A DNA stretch of 64,000 nucleotides, taken from the NCBI RefSeq assembly GCF_030851345.1, contig NZ_JALPNU010000006.1, positions 161,996 to 225,995 on the forward strand, read 5' to 3'. Made by a program: the position numbers and the translations under genes. This document shows, piece after piece, positions 57,431-64,000 of this stretch; the first letter of the stretch is position 1, and the number at the start of each line of letters is the position of its first letter. Below the pieces are notes generated by a model. It saw only the letters and a program-made list of their open reading frames with translations, did not search any database and was not told where the DNA came from. The DNA comes from Marinifilum sp. D714 (GTDB taxonomy: Bacteria > Bacteroidota > Bacteroidia > Bacteroidales > Marinifilaceae).

Positions 57431-58192
57431 CTAATATATCACGTAGTTCTCATCATCATACTGAAAAGTCCACTCCCTCTCTACAGTACCAACCAAATAA
57501 CCATCACTGTCGTACGATTTTTTTATGTACCCAATATAGTTATTCGTCGACAAGGATCTATTAAAGCACTCTTTAAAAATGAATAGATTCTTGCATAGGT
57601 TAGGAGTATTGTCATATCCTAAATAGAAGGTAGTATCTTTTTCTTGGGTATAGGTATTCTGAGTACTAATCTGCAATAAGTTTCCCGATTCATTGTAAAC
57701 ATACTTCCGAATTAAGTCCCGAGAAGTGGTTTTTTCAAGCCTTTCATTCTTATAATAATAATAAGTGGTATCATTGTCAAATGCTTCTAAATGACGATTA
57801 TCCTCTATCTTTTTTACCAACTTACCATTTTCTAAAAAGAGAGTGCGTTTAAAAGGAAGACAGCTAGTAAATTCAGAATCAGCTGTTAACTTTTTAGTAA
57901 TGGTAATAATATCATTGTCATACACAAGCTCATCATAAACCTTGTCATAAGTTCTATAATTAAAACCCGTCGACGGACTCCTTCTGATTAAGTCACCAAT
58001 ACGCTTCGATATCTGATGCTTTCTACTGTATTCAAGTTGTATCGCAAAGTCTTTTCCCACATAAACACTTTGTGGATAATCCATAATTTCAATACTATAT
58101 TTTTCCAAAAGTGGACCACTGGGTGTATCACTGTCGTCTCCACAGCTCATTAGAACCACTGAGCAGAGTATTATGATTAGGTAGTTTTTCAT
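57431..58192 (-). CDS. Hypothetical lipoprotein with YD-like strands
   Basis: A 253-residue protein with lipobox LMSC (Cys17) and an acidic stretch GDDSD right behind it, which is the Bacteroidota surface-lipoprotein signal. The rest is predicted beta-strand with many Tyr/Asp/Asn turns (TYYYYKNERLEK, RKYVYNESGNLLQIS, YIKKSYDSDGYLVG), similar in style to RHS/YD repeats and to domain-of-unknown-function lipoproteins of this phylum. No enzyme motif is seen. It may bind a ligand or shape the cell surface. Confidence 0.65.
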   Translation of the reverse strand: MKNYLIIILCSVVLMSCGDDSDTPSGPLLEKYSIEIMDYPQSVYVGKDFAIQLEYSRKHQISKRIGDLIRRSPSTGFNYRTYDKVYDELVYDNDIITITKKLTADSEFTSCLPFKRTLFLENGKLVKKIEDNRHLEAFDNDTTYYYYKNERLEKTTSRDLIRKYVYNESGNLLQISTQNTYTQEKDTTFYLGYDNTPNLCKNLFIFKECFNRSLSTNNYIGYIKKSYDSDGYLVGTVEREWTFQYDDENYVIY

Positions 58193-58260
58193 TTTTAGTA
58201 GTTATTAGATTACTGATTTCATAGAATTTCGTTTCCAAAGATAAGATAGCAATTATTCAT

Positions 58261-58327
58261 GAGGATCTCACTCAAAGTGAGTCTCTTATTCATTGTGTAC
58301 TGATCCCCTCACTTGAAGTGAGAGAAT
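58261..58327. repeat. 67-bp double-hairpin repeat, copy B
   Basis: Both dyads are perfect here (CTCACT-CAA-AGTGAG and CTCACT-TGA-AGTGAG). It lies 31 bases past the stop of the minus-strand nucleotidase gene and is the most diverged of the three copies. Confidence 0.8.
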
Positions 58328-58358
58328 CAGATCTTTTTCATTCATTTCCCAACAACAA

Positions 58359-58928
58359 TCACCCAATTCGCTCCAATATGATCTCTTTCACCTCATCAAT
58401 ATTGTTGCCATCATACACCACCACATTCTCATGGGTAAATCCCTTGTTGTATTCATTCAAAGGCATTACAACCAATCCTCTCGGACGGTGCTTTAGCCAT
58501 GGAATGATGTAACCAGGATAGTCATCCACCAATATTTTTCCATAATGCCTGCTTTTATTTCGGGTCATGGTAAACTCAATTTCCCCATCTATGTTATTGA
58601 TGATCCATTGTAACTTACCCGCTAAGGCTGCCGGATTCTTCTTTGGTGCCTGGGTCAAAATCTCATTGTGATAACCCAACTCTTTGGTCAGCTTAAAAAT
58701 ATCAAATCCCAATTGGTATTTAGGCAAATTGGCCCACCACTTCTCATCTGATTTGATCAACTCCATCCTGTCCCAGAGGTATTGATATTCGGGTGCATCA
58801 CCCACCACAAACGGATCTACAATTGGTTCATTGGGTGCTCTCAATTTTTCCAATTCCAATTTCATCGAACCAACATAGTCACAAATGGTTCCGTCCATAT
58901 CAAATAAGGCTATTTTTTCGCTATCCAT
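58359..58928 (-). CDS. 5'(3')-deoxyribonucleotidase-like HAD phosphatase
   Basis: A 189-residue HAD-superfamily protein. The catalytic motif DMDGT at residues 10-14 (Asp10 nucleophile, Asp12 acid) is followed by a small cap; motif II is in LTQAPKKNPAAL (Thr), and motif III is the VDDYPGYIIPWLKHRPRG segment. This fits the NT5C-type 5'-nucleotidases (PF06941). It probably dephosphorylates nucleoside monophosphates. The next copy of the repeat family begins 27 bases before its start, after the M28 gene. Confidence 0.82.
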   Translation of the reverse strand: MDSEKIALFDMDGTICDYVGSMKLELEKLRAPNEPIVDPFVVGDAPEYQYLWDRMELIKSDEKWWANLPKYQLGFDIFKLTKELGYHNEILTQAPKKNPAALAGKLQWIINNIDGEIEFTMTRNKSRHYGKILVDDYPGYIIPWLKHRPRGLVVMPLNEYNKGFTHENVVVYDGNNIDEVKEIILERIG

Positions 58929-58954
58929 AACTTGATTTATTTTGCATGTAACAT

Positions 58955-59021
58955 GAGGGGCTCACTATAAGTGAGGCTCTCATTCATCTCATATTGATAC
59001 CCTCACTCTGAGTGAGAGCAT
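58955..59021. repeat. 67-bp double-hairpin repeat, copy C
   Basis: CTCACT-ATA-AGTGAG and CTCACT-CTG-AGTGAG dyads with the shared central block. It ends 9 bases after the stop codon of the minus-strand M28 peptidase gene. Confidence 0.8.
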
Positions 59022-59030
59022 AATGTATTT

Positions 59031-60476
59031 TTATTCATTGTTCTTACTAACAAGTGCATTTCTCCAAATGCATTCAAAAATCATTCTGCTTATTTTCTCC
59101 ATCCTTTTGTAATTGACTTTATTCACTGTATCCGTTGGCTTGTGCAAGTCATGATTTTTACCATCGAAGAAAAAAATACTTGGAATTCCTATTTCCGAGA
59201 ATGATCTATTATCTGAATAATCTGTAATTGATGAATAGTTAGACGTGAGCTTGTATTTTTTACTAAGCTGCTTCTCTTGAGTATAAAGAGAGTCCGCCAG
59301 ATGTTTACCGATAAAGTAGAAGTAGCCCGGATCATTCTCATGATGATAATCAGCACGTCCGATCATATCGATATTGATCATGAGTTTCACTTGCTCTTTA
59401 TTTTCAAGATGATCTGCAAAATACTTTGAGCCCCATATCCCAGCTTCTTCTGCCGAGAAAGCAGCAAATATGATGTTCTTCTCAGGTTTGTATCCATCTT
59501 GATAAGCTTTCTCGAATGCTTTGGAAAGTTCTATCAATGCTGATACTCCCGAAGCATTATCATCAGCACCATAGTATATTTTATTGTCTACCGTGCCCAA
59601 ATGATCGTAGTGAGCTCCAACAATAATCGATTCATTTGCATTTGTTCCCGGAATATATGCCACAACATTGTTTTCTACAATGGTATCCACCTTCATTGGC
59701 TCAACCGACAGTTTTATTTCTCCTATAGACTCATTACCCACTATAGCTTCATTTTTCCAATGCTGTATACTTTTGCCTGTTAATTTCTTTACATTTTTAG
59801 AGCTAATGGTCATATACCTGCAATCCAACACACCTTTCATAGCATCATCTACATCAACTTCATTGGGCAATTTACATTTCTTAAACCTGTTAAAATCTTT
59901 GAATTGTAAAACAATGCTTTCAAATTGATTACTACTTTTCGGATTCGCTACTATGCTTAATTCTGCACCATGTTCTTTAGCTATTCTGGCATTTCTGATT
60001 GCTGCTCTCAGATTATCATTCAAAGTAAATACCGCTTTTCCTTTTACATCCAAATTTTTAAAGTCTTCCTCTCTCCCATATCCAGCAAAAACAATAGGAA
60101 GTTCTTTGTTGAAATCATCAAAAAAACCTGAGTACATAAAGTCTTTATCAGAGAAAAGCTCTGTGTTATTGGTTTGTAAGTGGGGCACTTTCTTTTCAAA
60201 AGTGAGCAAGGGGAAAGCTTGTAAGCAAGTCTTTTCAAAATAAGCTTGAAGTACGGCATTTTCTTCCCACTGAGAAACAATATAGTCTCGAGCAATTTTA
60301 ATTCCCAAAGTTCCAACCTCTCGGCCTGCACACGAATCCGATGCTAAAATGTAAACATGCTCTTTCAAATTTTTAGCCTTAATGTCTTTGCTATACAAAT
60401 CAGCATGGCTTTGTGCTCTGATGGCTGTAAATGAAAAAATGATTCCAATAAATGCTAACAATATTTTCTCTTTCAT
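59031..60476 (-). CDS. Exported M28 zinc aminopeptidase
   Basis: A 481-residue exported metallopeptidase. The signal peptide ends at about residue 22 (AIRAQ). A PA-like insert (about 115-235) precedes the M28 catalytic domain, whose zinc ligands are readable: His289 (GAHYDHLG), Asp305 (GADDNASG), Glu344 with general base Glu343 (SAEEAG), Asp370 (NIDMIGR), and a final His in HDLHKPTDT. Members release amino acids from peptides at the periplasmic side. It is followed at the minus-strand 3' end by the third copy of the 67-bp repeat. Confidence 0.92.
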   Translation of the reverse strand: MKEKILLAFIGIIFSFTAIRAQSHADLYSKDIKAKNLKEHVYILASDSCAGREVGTLGIKIARDYIVSQWEENAVLQAYFEKTCLQAFPLLTFEKKVPHLQTNNTELFSDKDFMYSGFFDDFNKELPIVFAGYGREEDFKNLDVKGKAVFTLNDNLRAAIRNARIAKEHGAELSIVANPKSSNQFESIVLQFKDFNRFKKCKLPNEVDVDDAMKGVLDCRYMTISSKNVKKLTGKSIQHWKNEAIVGNESIGEIKLSVEPMKVDTIVENNVVAYIPGTNANESIIVGAHYDHLGTVDNKIYYGADDNASGVSALIELSKAFEKAYQDGYKPEKNIIFAAFSAEEAGIWGSKYFADHLENKEQVKLMINIDMIGRADYHHENDPGYFYFIGKHLADSLYTQEKQLSKKYKLTSNYSSITDYSDNRSFSEIGIPSIFFFDGKNHDLHKPTDTVNKVNYKRMEKISRMIFECIWRNALVSKNNE

Positions 60477-60601
60477 TGTATATTAATGATTTAATTTTCA
60501 TTCATTTCATCCTACCTTTCCAATCACGAATGCTTTCTCTTACCAGTGAAAGTTATAAGCTAAAATCCACAAGTTCTCTCTATCTAAGTGAACCAATTAC
60601 A

Positions 60602-61990
60602 TTATTGTTCCGATTCCGTATTTTTTAGTTCCAATCTAAAAACCGTATCAATATCATCAGGCAATTGATATGAAAAATGAGGATAGTCTTTTACATTGAT
60701 GAAGAAATTATCCTTATTCTGATTTCCCCACCAGGAGGTAAATGTGTGTGCCTCGGAACCATCATGCAACAATATCACCTGCTTTGTTTTTTCGGCATAG
60801 CCTTTTATATTTATTCCCCCAAGATGCGGATACATCCAGTGCGCATACAACTTATTGCCATTCTGCGTATAACGGCCCCAATCGGTTTTAGACAATTCAG
60901 GTATTCCGCAAGCATATATACTTTCTCCATTTTTAGACATCCATTTGCCAACTTCCTGCAAAATCTTGACTGATGGTTCAGGAATAACTCCTTTTGCATT
61001 AGGCCCCACATTCAGCAGTAGGTTACCGCCTTTGCTTACGCTATTTACCAGCGTGTGAATAACAAGCTGTGGGCTTTTCCAATCACTGTCAGTGGCTTTA
61101 TATCCCCAACTATTATTCAGGGTCAGGCAGGTTTCCCATGGAACCAGATTTCCGTATTGATCTTTTACCGGAGCCTCGGGGATTTGTTGTTCGGGTGTAT
61201 TAAAATCGCCGAGCGGATATTCTGCATCAAAAATACTACTCCCTCCATCTCCTACCAATCTATTGTTTAGTATGATATCAGGCTGATGTTTACGAACCAT
61301 TTCAATCAGTTCACGCGATTTCCATTTCTCATCTTTGTATTCGCCAAACGAATAATCGAACCACATGATGTCAATATTGCCATAGTTTGTAACAAGCTCT
61401 TCAACCTGGCCGTGCATGTATTTTAAATAGTTGTCCCAATCGAATTTTTGCTTGCCATATTCTTCATCCTCTCTTTGAGGATGGTTCCCAACATTTGGAT
61501 AATCCTTGTGATGCCAGTCGATTACCGAGTAATATAGCCCCACTTTCAAGCCCTCGGCTCGGAAAGCCTCCAAATACTCTCGCACCAAATCTCTTTCAGG
61601 CATGTAAGTTGAGATTTTATAATCGGTTAATTTGCTATCGAACAAACAGTAGCCATCATGATGCTTGGCAGTAAGCACGGCATATTTCATTCCGGCTTCT
61701 TTGGCTAGCTTTGCCCATTTCCTGGCATCAAACAAATCAGGATTAAAATCATCGATGTATTTCTGGTACTCCTCTGTAGTCAATTTTTTATTGGACTTGA
61801 ACCACTCGCCACTTGCAGGAACTGCATAGGCTCCAAAATGAATAAACATTCCAAATCGTGCTTGTCGCCACCATTCCGTACGATTCATAATGGTCTCGTA
61901 ATTGCTTTGATAAGTCTGGTTTGGAAAATTCTGTGCACTAGCACCATAAACCACAAAGCAAGTTAGAATAACTAATAGGTACTTTTTCAT
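60602..61990 (-). CDS. Exported alpha-L-fucosidase, GH29
   Basis: A 462-residue glycosidase. The signal peptide ends around ASAQ (residue 20). GH29 motifs: RFGMFIHFGAYAVPASGEWF (residues 45-64), TAKHHDGYCLFDS (108-120), GLYYSVIDWHH (151-161), and the nucleophile Asp212 in IDIMWFDYSFGE. A C-terminal beta-sandwich closes at about residue 462. It removes alpha-linked fucose, for example from algal or mucin-like glycans. It is a single gene, not next to other sugar-cutting genes. Confidence 0.93.
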   Translation of the reverse strand: MKKYLLVILTCFVVYGASAQNFPNQTYQSNYETIMNRTEWWRQARFGMFIHFGAYAVPASGEWFKSNKKLTTEEYQKYIDDFNPDLFDARKWAKLAKEAGMKYAVLTAKHHDGYCLFDSKLTDYKISTYMPERDLVREYLEAFRAEGLKVGLYYSVIDWHHKDYPNVGNHPQREDEEYGKQKFDWDNYLKYMHGQVEELVTNYGNIDIMWFDYSFGEYKDEKWKSRELIEMVRKHQPDIILNNRLVGDGGSSIFDAEYPLGDFNTPEQQIPEAPVKDQYGNLVPWETCLTLNNSWGYKATDSDWKSPQLVIHTLVNSVSKGGNLLLNVGPNAKGVIPEPSVKILQEVGKWMSKNGESIYACGIPELSKTDWGRYTQNGNKLYAHWMYPHLGGINIKGYAEKTKQVILLHDGSEAHTFTSWWGNQNKDNFFINVKDYPHFSYQLPDDIDTVFRLELKNTESEQ

Positions 61991-62174
61991 TCTCTTCGTT
62001 TTTTCATTCTAAAATTTCCTACCATAATGAGGAGTAGGTTTATTTTTACCTGGTGATTGATATAATAATCAATCCTTGCTGGTTCGAGTTTGAAACTCAG
62101 ACCTTGCCCAATGCAAAATATCCCTTCCTCTGCATAACAGAACTCAAGCGAAACACTCTCGCCATCAGGGGGCT

Positions 62175-62708
62175 TTAATCCCCTGTATGAAGCCAAACAT
62201 ATTTATCATTCTGCCAGGCAATCAAGTTTGAAGCACTTTCACTTTTTGAAACTAAAATTGCGTCATTTTCTATTTTAATTTCTTTGCTTCCAAGAATGTC
62301 TCCATTTTCAGCGAATTCCATTAATTCAACTGCTCTATCTTTAAATATTTTCCAAAGTTCAACAAATTTGAAATCATCGCCAACATGAGCAAAACTATTC
62401 CCTGCGCCAATTAAAAATGTTTTAAAATCTCCACCATGAATAATCAGGATTCCTTTTTTATTGGTCAATTTGTCCTTAACACAAAAAGCTATATCTAATT
62501 TATCATCTCCGTTTAAGTCTGTCTCCAAATAAAAAGGATTCATTTCTTTATCAAGTATTAAGACTTTCTCGGTTTTTATATCATCAAGCTTAAAAGCAAT
62601 CCAATCCGGTAGGCTCTCGACAAATTTAAAATCATCAATGTTCAATCTTTGTCCGAATGAGTTTAATCCGATTATGCAAGTCAAAATTAATAGATAAGTC
62701 CTTTTCAT
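62175..62708 (-). CDS. Hypothetical exported protein
   Basis: A 177-residue protein with a short signal peptide (to about FGQ, residue 20). It has one loop that looks like a calcium-binding or FG-GAP turn (TDLNGDDKLDIAFCVKD), otherwise mixed strands without a known domain. The stop codon lies within a small palindrome (CAGGGG/CCCCTG, 62166-62185). It sits immediately downstream of the attC-like element, so it may belong to a mobile cassette region. Confidence 0.6.
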   Translation of the reverse strand: MKRTYLLILTCIIGLNSFGQRLNIDDFKFVESLPDWIAFKLDDIKTEKVLILDKEMNPFYLETDLNGDDKLDIAFCVKDKLTNKKGILIIHGGDFKTFLIGAGNSFAHVGDDFKFVELWKIFKDRAVELMEFAENGDILGSKEIKIENDAILVSKSESASNLIAWQNDKYVWLHTGD

Positions 62709-62751
62709 TATTTGTTTTGTGTCAATTTGCAGCTGTCGCTCTTAATGCATG

Positions 62752-62889
62752 GTAACGGTTGGTACATGCTGTCGTTGCGGATTTTGGAGCTCGTTCCTGT
62801 CCTGCAGGACGGAACGATGTTGCGAGAATCCAGCGAACGACACACCACGAACCCCGCAATGCAATATGTCCAGTGTTACAGGGCGTTTT
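62752..62889. repeat. attC-like imperfect palindrome with cassette-end repeat
   Basis: A 128-bp fold (62752-62879) with matching ends GTAAC (62752-62756) and GTTAC (62875-62879) and inner stems GTCGTTGC with GC(G)AACGAC, GGATT with AATCC, and a terminal CGTTCC(T)GTCC with GGACGGAACG, each interrupted by single bulged bases, as in integron attC sites. On its right is GTTACAGGGC (62875-62884), of which an inverted copy lies at 63900-63909. The R' and R'' consensus of classic attC sites is only partly met (core GTT/AAC). Confidence 0.5.
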
Positions 62890-63180
62890 TTAATATTTTA
62901 ATCTATCAAAGTCTTCATTTACTTCCACTCCAATCGAAGTAAATGTGTCTATATAGATATTTAGTTCTCGGCGTACGGAATCAATGTTATTACCGTGACC
63001 ATGAGGTCTCATTACTCCAGCAGCTTGTTCACTTGGTTTACAATAGTGACTTACTCTGCCATGATAAATTTTGCTCGAATTTCTTGATTTTTTTTGAAGA
63101 ATTCGCGCTTTAATTTTAAATGGATAACCATTAATTGGTTTTTCAAATTCTTCTTTTATTATCCATTCTTCTAATGCCAT
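62890..63180 (-). CDS. Hypothetical small protein
   Basis: A 96-residue protein of unknown function, rich in charged residues (KIKARILQKKSRNSSK, SVRRELNIYIDTFTSIG). It has no signal peptide, membrane segment or known motif; a GHGN stretch (HGHGNN) is noticeable. It starts 7 bases after the stop of the 226-codon ORF upstream and ends right at the attC-like element, so the two genes form one block. Confidence 0.55.
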   Translation of the reverse strand: MALEEWIIKEEFEKPINGYPFKIKARILQKKSRNSSKIYHGRVSHYCKPSEQAAGVMRPHGHGNNIDSVRRELNIYIDTFTSIGVEVNEDFDRLKY

Positions 63181-63187
63181 AAGTCTA

Positions 63188-63865
63188 TTATTTTAGGTTT
63201 ATTTTTATGTCTTTTTCACATATTTCAGTGAATCTGGGAAGGTTATTTCTCATAAATTCTGCGGAACCAGAAAAGATGCTAATTACGAATAAGAAACTCG
63301 ATTGAAAAAAGTCAGTCATAGAATGCTCCGTCGTTATGATTTTTTGAACATGAGTACAGTGGTTAATTTCATCAAGCTCTGAATAGCTGCCTTCAACTCC
63401 ATCCCAATTCGGATGCGTAAATTCGCATAAAGCATCATAATACTTTCTTATTCCATTAAATTGCTTGTCTAATTTGTTTATTTGAGTTAGAACATTCGTT
63501 GATACTATTTCATCACTATATCTTGTACCAAATTTGATATTTGTGATTAAGTCATCAAAATCATTTGTCAGTTTGTTGTTTAATACTGATGATTCCACTG
63601 CTTTAACCAAAGTGCTTGTAATTGCTGTGTTTTCAAACAATGAACGAATCAATGGAATTGCCGGTACAACTTTGTCCTGTTTTAATAGGAGCTGGGCAGC
63701 TTCACTAAAATCCAGCATTCTTAAATTCATTATTTCTATGAAAGAGTGAACTTTAAAAGGAATTTTAGCAATCCGGGAGTAATGAAAATGCTCGACCTTA
63801 TCTGTTAAGTGCATTCTCAACTCGCTAATTATTTTATCTATTTGTTCAGATTCATTCATCCTCAT
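63188..63865 (-). CDS. Hypothetical alpha-helical protein, DUF5677-like
   Basis: A protein of about 225 residues. The frame is open from a GTG at 63874, with ATGs at 63865 and 63859; the first ATG is used here. It is mostly helical. Segments such as FSEAAQLLLKQDKVVPAIPL followed by IRSLFENTAI, and ALCEFTHPNWDGVEGS, resemble proteins of the DUF5677/HEPN-like group, in which an Arg-Glu pair and a later His-Pro segment are conserved. This match is tentative. It precedes the 96-residue gene by 7 bases in a cassette-like block bounded by inverted repeats. Confidence 0.5.
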   Translation of the reverse strand: MRMNESEQIDKIISELRMHLTDKVEHFHYSRIAKIPFKVHSFIEIMNLRMLDFSEAAQLLLKQDKVVPAIPLIRSLFENTAITSTLVKAVESSVLNNKLTNDFDDLITNIKFGTRYSDEIVSTNVLTQINKLDKQFNGIRKYYDALCEFTHPNWDGVEGSYSELDEINHCTHVQKIITTEHSMTDFFQSSFLFVISIFSGSAEFMRNNLPRFTEICEKDIKINLK

Positions 63866-63894
63866 AAGTTGCACATTTTTTATTGGCTCAATTC

Positions 63895-63909
63895 AAAATG
63901 CCCTGTAAC
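63895..63909. repeat. Outer inverted repeat of the cassette-like block
   Basis: GCCCTGTAAC at 63900-63909 (minus strand GTTACAGGGC) is a perfect inverted copy of 62875-62884; with flanking bases the match is 14 of 15. It lies 30 bases before the start of the DUF5677-like gene. Confidence 0.6.
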
Positions 63910-64000
63910 GTAAAAGTGTTTTATTCTTTCGTTTGATAAAATTAACAAAACATTATTAAGAGAGTTTAATTTTCTTTACAGAATAATTCCAAATAAAGGA

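Noticed and set aside
61987..62196. 69-codon open frame between the fucosidase and the 177-residue gene, product with DGESVSLEFCYAEEGIF
   Set aside because: It has only a TTG start, overlaps the end of the neighbouring gene and matches no family I recognise; it may be a remnant but cannot be supported as a gene. A 7-bp inverted repeat (GATTGAT/ATCAATC, 62055-62074) inside it also argues for non-coding DNA.

Overview
The window looks like chromosomal DNA of a Bacteroidota organism. Evidence: a SusC/SusD pair at the left edge, many secreted lipoproteins with Bacteroidota-style lipoboxes, promoters matching the TTTG / TAnnTTTG consensus of the phylum, a preference for ATT/AAA/GAA codons, low GC, and gene families typical of marine or gut Marinilabiliales/Flavobacteria-like bacteria (GH97, GH29, tricorn protease, S37 and C69 peptidases, split LysO). 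The genus cannot be fixed from the sequence alone.

Layout. 1-3.4 kb: 3' end of a susC gene and its susD. 3.4-4.4 kb: lysO exporter split into two ORFs. 4.7-13.5 kb: plus-strand cluster for proline-rich peptides and trans-3-hydroxy-L-proline (Xaa-Pro aminopeptidase, ornithine-cyclodeaminase-type reductase, S9 peptidase, trans-3-hydroxyproline dehydratase, S37 and C69 peptidases). 13.6-19 kb: GH2 beta-galactosidase and GH63-like glycosidase separated by a 189-bp palindromic element. 19.2-20.6 kb: two membrane proteins. 20.6-36.4 kb (minus strand): flotillin/NfeD, M16 peptidase, tricorn protease, GH97 with a SusR-like regulator, TldE/TldD. 36.5-38.6 kb: secreted prolyl oligopeptidase. 38.7-52.9 kb (minus strand): the branched-chain amino-acid genes in two operons, ilvD-ilvB-ilvN-ilvC and leuA-leuC-leuD-cimA-leuB-ilvA. 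53.3-64 kb (minus strand): NifX-like protein, FtsX-type ABC permease, putative molybdenum carrier, lipoprotein, HAD nucleotidase, M28 peptidase, GH29 fucosidase, then small orphan genes with an integron-cassette-like architecture.

Regulation is the most striking content. Both amino-acid operons begin with unannotated short leader ORFs packed with Ile/Val/Leu codons, each followed by an intrinsic terminator whose 5' arm can alternatively pair with the 3' end of the leader ORF. leuA has one such unit; ilvD has two in tandem. This is the signature of ribosome-mediated attenuation.

Repeats are the second theme: a three-copy 67-bp double-hairpin element placed just after stop codons (56.7, 58.3 and 59.0 kb), two octamer arrays flanking the ABC permease gene, a 189-bp element with 22-bp terminal inverted repeats, and a two-gene block at the right edge bounded by inverted repeats next to an attC-like fold. 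No tRNA, rRNA, CRISPR array, transposase or prophage gene was seen.
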